Source: Luteimonas sp. 9C
GTDB lineage: Bacteria; Pseudomonadota; Gammaproteobacteria; Xanthomonadales; Xanthomonadaceae
Reading direction: 5' to 3'
Assembly (NCBI RefSeq): GCF_902506295.1
Contig: NZ_LR733313.1
Coordinates: forward strand, 403,101-467,100
DNA: 64,000 bases
Of this stretch, positions 9,470 through 17,721 are shown in pieces. The translations under genes and the position numbers were made by a program. The notes beneath the pieces are model-generated. The model had not been told where the DNA came from. It saw only the letters and a list, made by a program, of their open reading frames with translations, and searched no databases. Position 1 is the first letter of the stretch, and each line of letters opens with the position of its first letter.

Positions 9470-10953
9470 GCGGGCAGTTCCTGTGTCGACGTGGGAAACG
9501 GGGAAACGGGCGCGTCGCCATAGGCGCGTGCGACGGCATCGGCGTAGGCGTGCGCGATCGCGTCGCGACGCGGCCGGCCGTTGTCGGTCAGCAGGCCGTC
9601 GGCGGCCGAGAACGGACGCGCGGCGCGCACCACACGGGCGATGCGCGCGTAGTCGGGCAGCCCGGCGTTGACCGCGTCGAGGGCGCGCCGCACGGCGGCG
9701 GCATCGGCATCGGGCCGGCGCAACCAGGCGACCGCGACGTTGGACGGTCGCGCCTCGCCGAGCACGATCGCCTGCGCGAACAGCGGGTGCTGCAGCAGTT
9801 CGCTCTCCACCCATTCGGGCGAGACGTTGCGGCCGAACGCGGTGATGAACATGTGCTTGCGCCGGCCGGTGACGTGGACGAACCCGTCGTCGTCGACGTG
9901 GCCCAGATCGCCGGTGGCGATGGCGCCCGGCGGCGGCGCGTCCTCGCCCAGATACGACAGGCAGCGCACGCCGGCGACGTGCAGTTCGCCGTCGATCACC
10001 GACACGCGCGCATGGGGCAATGGCCGTCCGACGCTGCCGGCGCGCACCGCGCCGGGCCGGTTGAGGGCGACCACCGACACGCATTCGCTCAGGCCGTAGC
10101 CCTCGAAGACCGGCAGCCCCACGGCCGCGGCGCGCGCCAGCAGTGCCGGGCCGACGCGGCCACCGCCCACCGCGACGAAGCGCAGCGACGCCGGCAGCGC
10201 GACGCCCTGCTCCGCCGCCGTCACCAGCGCCAGCAGCAGTTGCGGAAACACGATCAGGCTGTGCGGCGCGTAGCGATGCAGGCAGGCGAGCAGCCGTGGC
10301 ACATCCAGCCCGGCCGCGCCGCTGTAGCCGATCTCGGCCAGCGGCGGCACCGCGATGTCGGCGCCCGAGAGCAGCGCGCCGTAGAGACCGGAGATGTTCT
10401 CCAGCAGCGTCGACAGCGGCATGAGGCACAGGTGCCGCGCCGGCGCGAGCGGCCGTGACGCATCCACGAGCGCGCCGGCCACGGTCAGCAGCGCGTCGTC
10501 GCCGATGCACACGCCCTTGGGCTGGCCGGTGGTGCCGGAGGTGAACGTGATGCACGCAGTGCCCGCCGGCATGGCCGCACCCGCGGCCTCCAGCAGGCGG
10601 ACACGCAGCCCCGGCAGCAGCGGCTGCGTGTCCGCGTGCGATGCGGCGGACTCGGCCAGCACCAGCAGACCGGTGCCACTGCGCGCGAGCGCATGCGCGG
10701 TCTGCGCGGCGCTGAAGAACGTCGGCAGCGGCACGTGCACCAGGCCGCGCGCGCGCAGCGCGAGATCCAGGGCCAGCCAGTCGGGACCGTTGTCGAGGCG
10801 GCTGGCGACGACGCGGGCCCCGCGCGCCTGCAGCGCATCGGCGATCGCCAGCGCGCGGGCGTGCAGCGCGGGCGCATCGACTGCGCCGTCGGCGGTCAGC
10901 ACGCGCGTGGGCATGTGCAGCAGGCTGTCGAGCAGATCGGCGAAGCCGCTCAT
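9466..10953 (-). CDS. AMP-forming acyl/aryl-acid ligase
   Basis: 495 aa, ANL superfamily. The P-loop-like motif ITFTSGTTGQPKGV is at about residues 135-148. GYGLSECVS follows (A5), then GDLGHVDDDGFVHVTGRRKHMFITAFG (A7/A8). It would activate a carboxylic acid as acyl-adenylate, probably a fatty acid. The C-terminal A10 region reads NGRPRRDA, where the catalytic Lys of the usual NGK motif is Arg. That could slow adenylation or reflect a subfamily rule. The start follows the preceding gene with a 4-base overlap. Confidence 0.9.
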   Translation of the reverse strand: MSGFADLLDSLLHMPTRVLTADGAVDAPALHARALAIADALQARGARVVASRLDNGPDWLALDLALRARGLVHVPLPTFFSAAQTAHALARSGTGLLVLAESAASHADTQPLLPGLRVRLLEAAGAAMPAGTACITFTSGTTGQPKGVCIGDDALLTVAGALVDASRPLAPARHLCLMPLSTLLENISGLYGALLSGADIAVPPLAEIGYSGAAGLDVPRLLACLHRYAPHSLIVFPQLLLALVTAAEQGVALPASLRFVAVGGGRVGPALLARAAAVGLPVFEGYGLSECVSVVALNRPGAVRAGSVGRPLPHARVSVIDGELHVAGVRCLSYLGEDAPPPGAIATGDLGHVDDDGFVHVTGRRKHMFITAFGRNVSPEWVESELLQHPLFAQAIVLGEARPSNVAVAWLRRPDADAAAVRRALDAVNAGLPDYARIARVVRAARPFSAADGLLTDNGRPRRDAIAHAYADAVARAYGDAPVSPFPTSTQELPA

Positions 10954-11615
10954 GCCGGCACTCCGGCGCAGGTCGCCGTCATGCCGTGCCAGGGCGCGAC
11001 CTCGGGCGTCGCACGTGCCTGCAGGAAGGCGTGCCCGGCGGCGAGATCGCCGAACAGCACCTGCGGCTGCACCTCGTAATAGCGGCCCCAGTCGGTGCCG
11101 TCGTCGTGCAGGCGCGACCGGTCCGCGTCGGCCAGCACCACCGTCGCCAGGTGCAGGCGGTCGAAGGCGTTGCGCAGTTGGCGCGTCGCGGTGAACAGCA
11201 CCCAGCGCAGGCCGGCCGCATGCAGCGCGCCGGTGAGATGCACGATCAGCGCGCGCGCATCGCCGGCCGACAGCGCCGCGAGATTGCCCACCTCGACCAG
11301 CTCGCCGCGCGACACCGAGCGCCCGACCGATGCCGCGACGACGGCGTCCGCCGGCGCGTCGAGATACTGCTCGACGAACAACGCGCCGTCATGGCCGGTG
11401 CGCAGGCCGACGGCCGCCAGCAGCCGGCCGTCGCCGTCGCGGAACGCGAGCAGGTGCGGCAGGAAGCTGCGCAGCCGCGCGCCGTAACGCGCGAGGTAGA
11501 CGTGGGCGATGAAGGCCTCGACCTCGGCGCGGTCCACCGCGTCGGGTTCGACGACGCGGCACTGGGCCCAGGGGCGCGGCAGGCGGGCGGTGAGTCGGGC
11601 GGAAGCGGTGTCCAT
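10950..11615 (-). CDS. thermostable-hemolysin-family (GNAT-like) protein
   Basis: 221 aa. It resembles the T_hemolysin family (named after Vibrio delta-VPH), recognisable from FIAHVYLARYGARLRSFLPHLLAF near the N-terminus and RYYEVQPQVLFGDLAAGHAFL near the C-terminus. The central GELVEVGNLAALSAGDARALIVHLTGALHAAGLRWVLFTAT resembles a GNAT acyltransferase core, so acyl transfer is more likely than haemolysis. No signal peptide is visible. It is the first gene of the seven-gene run; its start lies 47 bases downstream of the RND pump stop. Confidence 0.78.
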   Translation of the reverse strand: MDTASARLTARLPRPWAQCRVVEPDAVDRAEVEAFIAHVYLARYGARLRSFLPHLLAFRDGDGRLLAAVGLRTGHDGALFVEQYLDAPADAVVAASVGRSVSRGELVEVGNLAALSAGDARALIVHLTGALHAAGLRWVLFTATRQLRNAFDRLHLATVVLADADRSRLHDDGTDWGRYYEVQPQVLFGDLAAGHAFLQARATPEVAPWHGMTATCAGVPA

Positions 11616-11640
11616 GGAGCGGCATGCTGTGGCCGCCCGA

Positions 11641-11665
11641 TTAAGCCTCGATTAGCCCGTTGTTA
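11641..11665 (-). promoter_or_regulatory. three 11-bp-spaced TTA/TAA half-sites upstream of the acyl-ligase cluster
   Basis: On the plus strand TTA occurs at 11641-11643, 11652-11654 and 11663-11665, exactly 11 bases apart. Read on the minus strand each is part of a C(T)TAA element. Tandem half-sites at one helical turn are the usual footprint of OmpR-type regulators (for PmrA, CTTAA-N5-CTTAA). The sites begin 26 bases upstream of the T_hemolysin-family start codon; the last coincides with the RND stop codon. Binding by the cluster's own regulator is inference. Confidence 0.4.
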
Positions 11666-14600
11666 GGACTTCGTTCCGGCGGTGTCGGCGTGCCGTCCGG
11701 TCTCGGGGCGTTCATCCTGCGCGCCGCGTTCGTCCTCGCGCACGCGGAACCACGCGGCATAGAGCGCCGGCAGGAACAGCAGCGTCAGCAGCGTCGCGAC
11801 CGTGAGCCCGCCCATGATCGCCACCGCCATCGGCCCGAAGAACACGCTGCGCGAGAGCGGAATCATCGCCAGGATCGCGGCGAGCGCGGTCAGCACGATC
11901 GGCCGGAAACGCCGCACCGTCGCGTCGACCACCGCGTCCCAGCGCGCATGCCCGGCAGCGATGTCCTGCTCGATCTGGTCCACCAGGATGATCGAGTTGC
12001 GCATGATCATGCCGGCCAGCGCGATCGTGCCGAGCATCGCCACGAAGCCGAACGGCACGCGGAACACCAGCAGGAACAGAGTCACGCCGATCATGCCCAG
12101 CGGCGCGGTCAGCAGCACCAGCGCGGTCCGCGAGAAGCTGCGCAGCTGCAACATCAGCAGCGACACCACGACGAACAGGAACAGCGGCAGACCGGCCTTG
12201 ATCGAATCCTGGCCCTTGCCGGAATCCTCGACCGTACCGCCGGTCTCGAGCCGGTAGCCGTCAGGCATCGACGCGCGGATGTCCTCGAGCGTCGGCAGGA
12301 TCTGCGCCACCACCGTCGGCGGCGTGGCATCGCCGCGGATGTCGGCGCGCACGGTGATCGTCGGCAAGCGGTCGCGGTGCCAGATGATGCCGTCCTCGAA
12401 TGTCGGATCGAGCCGCGCGATCTGGCCCAGCGGCACCGACGCGCCGTTCGACGTCGGAATGGACAGGCTTTCGAGCAGCTCGAGCTGGCCGCGTTCGTCG
12501 TCGTCGCCGCGCATGACGATGCCGATCAGTTCGTTGCCCTCGCGATACGTGCTGACCTGCAGGCCCGACAGCGAACTCGACAGGAACTGGGCGAGGGTCT
12601 GCGAACTCACGCCGAGCACGCGGGCGCGCTCCTGGTCGACCCGCAGGCGCACGACGCGGCTGGGTTCGTCCCAGTCCAGATTGACGTTGGCGACGCCGGG
12701 ATTGGCGCGCACCTGCTCGGCGATCGCATCGGCGATCGCGCGCACGCGTTCGACGTGTTCGCCCGAGATCCGCAGCTGCACCGGATAGCCGACCGGCGGC
12801 CCGGTCTCGAGCCGCGTCACGCGCAGCTGCAGCTCCGGAAATGTCGGCGCAACCTCATCGACCAGCCACATGCGGATGCGCTCGCGTGCCTCGACATCGG
12901 TCGTGGTCACGACGAACTGGGCGAAGTTCGCCTGCGGCAGTTTCTGGTCCAGCGGCAGATAGAAGCGCGGCGAGCCGCTGCCGACATAGGACACGCGCGA
13001 ATCGATGCCGGCGCGTCCGTCGAGCAGTGCATCGAGTCGGGCGGCCGCGGCTTCGGTCGCGCGCAGCGAACTGCCCTCGGCCAGTTCGACGTCGACCATC
13101 AGCTCCAGGCGCGTCGAATCGGGGAAGAACTGCTGCGGCACGAACCGGAACAGCAGCAAGGAAGCGACCAGCATCGCCGCGGTCGCGCCGATCACCAGCC
13201 AGCGATGGGTCAGCGCCCAGTGCAGCCACGCGCGGAAGCGCCGGTAGAACGGCCGCTGGTAGGGATCGTGGTCGTGGGCGTGCGGCGTACCCGGCGCCAG
13301 CGCGAAGGCGAAGGCCGGCCAGCGGTCCGCGGCGCGGGCGCGCGCATCGCGCCAGCGGGCCGGCAACGAGCCGGGGCGCGGCGGCTGCGGGTTCGCCAGA
13401 TCCGGCAGCATCTTCTCGCCGAGCAGCGGGATGAACAGCACCGCGGCGATCCACGACACGACCAGCGCGATGGTCACCACTTCGAACAGCGAGCGCGTGT
13501 ATTCGCCGGTGCTCGACGCCGCTGTCGCGATCGGCAGGAAGCCGGCCGCGGTGATCAGGGTGCCGGTGAGCATCGGGAACGCGGTGTGGGTCCACGCGTA
13601 GCTCGCCGCCGCGAGCCGGCTGTCGCCCTGCTCCATCCGCACGGCCATCATCTCCACCGCGATGATGGCGTCGTCGACCATCAGTCCCAGCGCCAGCACC
13701 AGCGCGCCGAGCGAGATCTTGTGCAGGCCGATGTCGAACTGGTCCATCGCGATGAAGGTCATCGCCAGCACCAGCGGAATCGACACCGCCACGACCAGCC
13801 CGGTGCGCAGGCCCAGCGACACGAAGCTCACCAGCAGCACGATGATCACCGCCTCGGCGAGCACCTTGACGAATTCGCCCACCGAATCGCGCACCGCGCG
13901 CGGCTGGTCGGACACCTTGCGCAGTTCCATGCCGGCGGGCAGCGTCTCCTGCAGCTGCGCGAATTCCGTTTCCAGGCGCTTGCCGAGTTCGAGGATGTCG
14001 CCGCCCTCGTGCATCGCCACCGCGATGCCGATCGCGTCCTGCCCCATGAAACGCATGCGCGGCGCGGCCGGGTCGGCGAAGCCGCGCTCGACGGTCGCGA
14101 TGTCGCCCAGGCGCACGGTGCGGTCGCCGGCGCGGATCGGGAAATCGCGGATCGCGTCGATCGAATCGAAGGGGCCGTCGACGCGCAGCTGCACGCGCGC
14201 ACTGCCGGTCTCGAAGAAACCCGCCGACGCCAGCGCGTTCTGCTCCGCCAGCGCCTGCTGCACGGCCGCCATCGGAATGCCCAGCGTGGCCAGTCGCGTA
14301 TTGCTGACCTCGATCCAGACCTTCTCGTCCTGCAGGCCGACCAGCTCGACCTTGCCCACGTCGTCGACCAGCTGCAGTTCGCGCTGGATGCGGTCGGCGT
14401 AATCCTTCTTGATCGCGTAGTCGAAGCCCGTGCCGGTCAGCGCGTAGATGTTGCCGAAGGTGTCGCCGAACTCGTCGTTGAAGAACGGCCCCACGATGTC
14501 CTGCGGCAGCGAGGGCCGCAGGTCGGCGACCTTCTTGCGCACCTGGTACCAGAGATCGGGAATCTGCGCCGAGCGCAGATCGTCGCGCGCATGGAACACG

Positions 14601-14881
14601 ATCTGCGATTCACCCGGACGCGAGTACGAGCTCACGAACTCGTAGTCGCCGGTCTCCATCAGCTTGCGCTCGATGCGCTCGGTGACCTGGCGCGAGACCT
14701 GCTCGGCGGTGGCGCCCGGCCACTGGGTCTGGATGACCATCGCCTTGAAGGTGAAGGGCGGATCCTCGGACTGGCCCAGCCGGCCGTAGGAGAAGATGCC
14801 GGCCACCGCGACCACCAGCATCATGTAGAGCACCAGCGTGCGGTTGCCGAGCGCCCATTCGGAGAGGTTGAAGCGGGTCAC
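11663..14881 (-). CDS. RND multidrug efflux permease
   Basis: 1072 aa, the usual length of HAE1/AcrB-type pumps (about 1050). N-terminal TM1 (NRTLVLYMMLVVAVAGIFSYG), a large periplasmic porter loop, and LVLALGLMVDDAIIAVEMM in the TM4 region with the proton-relay Asp pair are visible. The second half repeats the layout, ending at GGLTVATLLTLLFLPALYAAWF. It exports hydrophobic compounds with proton influx. The adaptor gene lies 118 bases upstream on the same strand, and tolC at 17722 can supply the outer-membrane channel. Confidence 0.93.
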   Translation of the reverse strand: MTRFNLSEWALGNRTLVLYMMLVVAVAGIFSYGRLGQSEDPPFTFKAMVIQTQWPGATAEQVSRQVTERIERKLMETGDYEFVSSYSRPGESQIVFHARDDLRSAQIPDLWYQVRKKVADLRPSLPQDIVGPFFNDEFGDTFGNIYALTGTGFDYAIKKDYADRIQRELQLVDDVGKVELVGLQDEKVWIEVSNTRLATLGIPMAAVQQALAEQNALASAGFFETGSARVQLRVDGPFDSIDAIRDFPIRAGDRTVRLGDIATVERGFADPAAPRMRFMGQDAIGIAVAMHEGGDILELGKRLETEFAQLQETLPAGMELRKVSDQPRAVRDSVGEFVKVLAEAVIIVLLVSFVSLGLRTGLVVAVSIPLVLAMTFIAMDQFDIGLHKISLGALVLALGLMVDDAIIAVEMMAVRMEQGDSRLAAASYAWTHTAFPMLTGTLITAAGFLPIATAASSTGEYTRSLFEVVTIALVVSWIAAVLFIPLLGEKMLPDLANPQPPRPGSLPARWRDARARAADRWPAFAFALAPGTPHAHDHDPYQRPFYRRFRAWLHWALTHRWLVIGATAAMLVASLLLFRFVPQQFFPDSTRLELMVDVELAEGSSLRATEAAAARLDALLDGRAGIDSRVSYVGSGSPRFYLPLDQKLPQANFAQFVVTTTDVEARERIRMWLVDEVAPTFPELQLRVTRLETGPPVGYPVQLRISGEHVERVRAIADAIAEQVRANPGVANVNLDWDEPSRVVRLRVDQERARVLGVSSQTLAQFLSSSLSGLQVSTYREGNELIGIVMRGDDDERGQLELLESLSIPTSNGASVPLGQIARLDPTFEDGIIWHRDRLPTITVRADIRGDATPPTVVAQILPTLEDIRASMPDGYRLETGGTVEDSGKGQDSIKAGLPLFLFVVVSLLMLQLRSFSRTALVLLTAPLGMIGVTLFLLVFRVPFGFVAMLGTIALAGMIMRNSIILVDQIEQDIAAGHARWDAVVDATVRRFRPIVLTALAAILAMIPLSRSVFFGPMAVAIMGGLTVATLLTLLFLPALYAAWFRVREDERGAQDERPETGRHADTAGTKS

Positions 14882-14999
14882 GGGCAGCAGACCCGGACGC
14901 GCGCGCGCGACGGCGTCATCCGTCCGGCGTCACCGCACGCGGACCGCGGCGACGACGCGCCGCAGTCGGAACGAAACTGGCGTTCGATGACGACGTGCG

Positions 15000-16151
15000 T
15001 CATTTCGCTGCCGCCGGTTTCGGCACGTCCGATTGGATGGGCCGGTTCTCGCGATCCACCGGCGTCACCCGCTGGCCGGCACGCAGCAGGTGCCCACCGG
15101 CCGCGACGACCAGCGCATCGGACGCGAGCCCGGACAGCACCGGTACGCTGCGCGCGCCGTAGGGACCGGTCTCGACCGGCACCGATCGCAGGCGGCCGTC
15201 GCCCCGGTCGACCACCCAGACCGCCTTGCCGCCATCGGGTCCCGGCTGGATCGCGGCCAGCGGCACCTGCAGGGCGGTGCCGGTGCTCGCGCCGGCCAGA
15301 TACACGCGTGCGCTCTGGCCCAGTTCGAGGCCTGCGACCGCATCGTCGGCGATCGCCACGCGCGCGGCGTAGGTGCGGGTCTGCGGGTCGGCGCCCGCGG
15401 CGATTTCCCGGATCGTGCCGGGCACGCGCGTGCCCGGCCGGTTCCACAGCTCGATCTGCGCCGGCTGACCGATCGCGAAATCCGCGATGCGCGATTCGGG
15501 CAGGGCGATCGCGACCTCGCGGCCGTCGTCGCCGGCGAGCATGAAGATCGCCTGGCCCGCGGCGACCACCTGCCCCGCTTCGGCCTCGCGGCTGGCGATC
15601 ACGCCGTCGCGCGGTGCCCGCAGCTGCGTGTAGCCGGCCTGGTTGCCTGCGACATCGGCCTGCGCCCGCGCGGCGCGCAGCTGCGACTGCGCCGCCTTGT
15701 AGGCCGCGTCCTGGGCATCCATCTGCGAACGGCTGATCAGCTGCTGGTCGACGAGCGCGGCATAGCGCGCGCGATCGGTGCGGGCGCGGGTGTATTCCGC
15801 CTCGGCCGATGCGACCTGCGCCTGCGCCGACTGCTGTTGCAGCCGTAGGTCACCGGGATCGAGTTCGGCCAGAACCTGGCCGCGTTCGACCCGTGCACCG
15901 GCGTCGACGTCGCGCCGGATCAGCTGGCCGCCGACCTGGAACGCCAGGACCGCCTCCTCGCGGGCGCGGATCTCGCCGGGGAATGCGGCCGTGCCACTGT
16001 CGACGGCGGCGCCCGGCGTGACCACGAGCACCGGGCGCGCCGCCGGCTCGGGCGCGCTGCGATCGCCGCAGGCCGACAGCACCAGCATGCCGGCGACCAG
16101 GGTCGTCAGCAGCGCGGCGCGGGAGGTGCGAAACGGGGTCAGGCGTCGCAT
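15000..16151 (-). CDS. RND periplasmic adaptor (membrane fusion) lipoprotein
   Basis: 383 aa. A lipobox (LSAC) ends the signal peptide at about residue 28, so it is probably anchored in the inner membrane. It then has a biotinyl-lipoyl half (VGGQLIRRDVDAGARVERGQVLAELDP), a long alpha-hairpin rich in Gln/Ala (about residues 100-165) and beta-barrel and membrane-proximal domains. It links the pump at 11663-14881 to a TolC channel. It is transcribed away from the tetR gene at 16227; the spacer holds a palindrome, so repression by that TetR is likely. Confidence 0.93.
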   Translation of the reverse strand: MRRLTPFRTSRAALLTTLVAGMLVLSACGDRSAPEPAARPVLVVTPGAAVDSGTAAFPGEIRAREEAVLAFQVGGQLIRRDVDAGARVERGQVLAELDPGDLRLQQQSAQAQVASAEAEYTRARTDRARYAALVDQQLISRSQMDAQDAAYKAAQSQLRAARAQADVAGNQAGYTQLRAPRDGVIASREAEAGQVVAAGQAIFMLAGDDGREVAIALPESRIADFAIGQPAQIELWNRPGTRVPGTIREIAAGADPQTRTYAARVAIADDAVAGLELGQSARVYLAGASTGTALQVPLAAIQPGPDGGKAVWVVDRGDGRLRSVPVETGPYGARSVPVLSGLASDALVVAAGGHLLRAGQRVTPVDRENRPIQSDVPKPAAAK

Positions 16152-16172
16152 GACGAGCGTCCATCGGGTGGG

Positions 16173-16188
16173 GATACGGAGCCGTATC
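16173..16188. promoter_or_regulatory. palindromic operator candidate between adaptor and tetR
   Basis: The 16-bp sequence has perfect 7-bp arms (GATACGG and CCGTATC) around a 2-bp centre. It lies in the 75-bp divergent spacer, 22 bases from the adaptor start. A second AT-rich stretch (TATAGT at 16211-16216) lies 10 bases before the tetR ATG and looks like a -10 box, giving tetR a very short leader. The position and symmetry fit a TetR dimer site. Confidence 0.5.
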
Positions 16189-16226
16189 GTATATTTTCAG
16201 AACTGATTGGTATAGTATTCCCCGCC

Positions 16227-16904
16227 ATGTCGACGCGTCCGTCCACGCTGACCCCCGTTCCGACGCCCGAAAAGGCCGCGGCGGGTCCCGGCCGTCCGAA
16301 GGATCTGGCCAAGCGCGCGGCGATCCTCGAAGCCGCGGAGCGCATGTTCCTGCAACAGGGCTTCGAAGGCGTGAGCATGGACCAGATCGCGGCCGAGGCC
16401 GGCGTGTCCAAGCTGACCGTCTACAGCCATTTCGGCGACAAGGACACGCTGTTCACCGAGGCCGCGGCGCGTTACTGCGAGCAGCAGATGCCCGATTCGG
16501 TGTTCGAGCCGGCACCGGCCACCCCGCTGCGCCAGCGCCTGCTGGAAGTCGCCGAGGCGTTCTTCGCCATGGTGTCCTCGCCCGAGGCCGTCGCCGGCCA
16601 CCGCCTGCTGTGCACGCCGCAGATGGTGGAGAAGCGCCTGCCGCAGCGCTTCTGGAAGGGCGGCCCCGAGCGCGTGCAGTCCGCGTTCGCGACGCTGCTG
16701 CAGCGCCGGATCGAGACCGGCGATCTCGACATCGATGCGTCTCTGGTGCCGACCGCGGCGGCGCAGTTCTTCGTGCTGCTCAAGGGCGACCTGCACCAGC
16801 GGATGGTGTTCGACTGCGACGACGCCGGCGATTGCGCCGCGCAACGGCGCGCGCACCTGGAAGCCTCGGTGGACATGTTCCTGCGCGCCTACGGGCGGCG
16901 CTGA
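16227..16904 (+). CDS. TetR/AcrR-family repressor
   Basis: 225 aa. The N-terminal helix-turn-helix is clear: RAAILEAAERMFLQQGFEGVSMDQIAAEAGVSKLTVYSHFGDKDTLF at about residues 29-75. The C-terminal half fits the AcrR-type ligand domain seen in efflux regulators (VEKRLPQRFWKGGPERVQSAFATLL). It is divergent from the RND adaptor gene, the standard arrangement for local control of a pump. A substrate of the pump is the likely inducer; this is inference. Confidence 0.92.
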   Translation: MSTRPSTLTPVPTPEKAAAGPGRPKDLAKRAAILEAAERMFLQQGFEGVSMDQIAAEAGVSKLTVYSHFGDKDTLFTEAAARYCEQQMPDSVFEPAPATPLRQRLLEVAEAFFAMVSSPEAVAGHRLLCTPQMVEKRLPQRFWKGGPERVQSAFATLLQRRIETGDLDIDASLVPTAAAQFFVLLKGDLHQRMVFDCDDAGDCAAQRRAHLEASVDMFLRAYGRR

Positions 16905-17041
16905 GCGCTGTCACATGGGCCGCCCGCGTGCCGTCTGGGCCGGTGACTTCCGGCACTGCGTCACCCGCGACACCCCCGCGATGATGAACCCGCCCCCGCA
17001 CCGCTAGAATTGCGGGCTGGCGAACGAAGGAACCCGCAACA

Positions 17042-17704
17042 ATGACGATCGACTACGCCAAGGCCCGTGTGGCGATGGTGGAACAACAGGTCCGGCCCTG
17101 GGACGTGCTTGATGCACGCGTGCTCGAAACGATTTCGCGCGTGCCGCGCGAGGCGTTCGTGGCCGAACCGCGCCGCGCGCTGGCCTATGCCGACCTCGAA
17201 CTCCCGCTGGGCCACGGCGAGCTGATGCTCAAGCCCGTGGTCGAAGGCCGTGCGCTGCAGGCGCTGGCCCTGGAACAGGGCGACGAAGTGCTGCAGATCG
17301 GCACCGGCAGCGGCTATCTGGCGGCGTGCATGGGCTATCTGGCGCGCGACGTCGTCAGCCTCGAGCGCCATGCGGACCTGGCCGATGCGGCCCGCGGCCG
17401 CCTGCAGGCGCAGGGCATCGCCAATGTCGACGTGGTCGCCGCCGATGCGTTCGCCTGGAATACCGACCGCCGCTTCGACGCGATCTGCGTCTGTGGCGCC
17501 GTCGACGTGATCCCCGCGCGTTTCGTGCAGTGGCTGCGTCCCGGCGGCCGCATGTTCATCGTCCGGGGCCGCGCACCCGCGATGGAAGCGGTGCTGGTGC
17601 ACCGCGAGGGCGATGCTGTCAACGCGCCGCGCATCGAATCGTTGTTCGAGACCGGACTCGCCTATCTCGCAGGCGCGGCGCCGGTGCCGCAGTTCACTCT
17701 CTGA
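17042..17704 (+). CDS. Pcm-like protein-isoaspartate methyltransferase family protein
   Basis: 220 aa. It has the PCMT fold: SAM-binding motif LQIGTGSGYLAACMGYLARD at about 82-101 and RVPREAFV near residue 33. In E. coli Pcm the stretch after LPIGQGQT is ISQP with a catalytic Ser. Here the same position reads LPLGHGELMLKP, so the Ser/Thr is absent (Leu63). True isoaspartyl repair is therefore doubtful. The gene sits 17 bases before tolC on the same strand. Orthologues in this position before tolC are, as I recall, common in Xanthomonadaceae. Confidence 0.85.
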   Translation: MTIDYAKARVAMVEQQVRPWDVLDARVLETISRVPREAFVAEPRRALAYADLELPLGHGELMLKPVVEGRALQALALEQGDEVLQIGTGSGYLAACMGYLARDVVSLERHADLADAARGRLQAQGIANVDVVAADAFAWNTDRRFDAICVCGAVDVIPARFVQWLRPGGRMFIVRGRAPAMEAVLVHREGDAVNAPRIESLFETGLAYLAGAAPVPQFTL

Positions 17705-17721
17705 TCGTCCAAGGATCCTCC

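Noticed and set aside
10950..11615. A haemolysin toxin gene
   Set aside because: The family name comes from a Vibrio protein, but there is no signal peptide or pore motif, and the fold and context suggest acyl transfer.
11660..15544. A 1294-codon open frame on the plus strand opposite the RND pump
   Set aside because: It is antisense to a clear RND permease and adaptor, is rich in His, Arg and Gln, and shows no domain. Long antisense frames are expected at this GC content.
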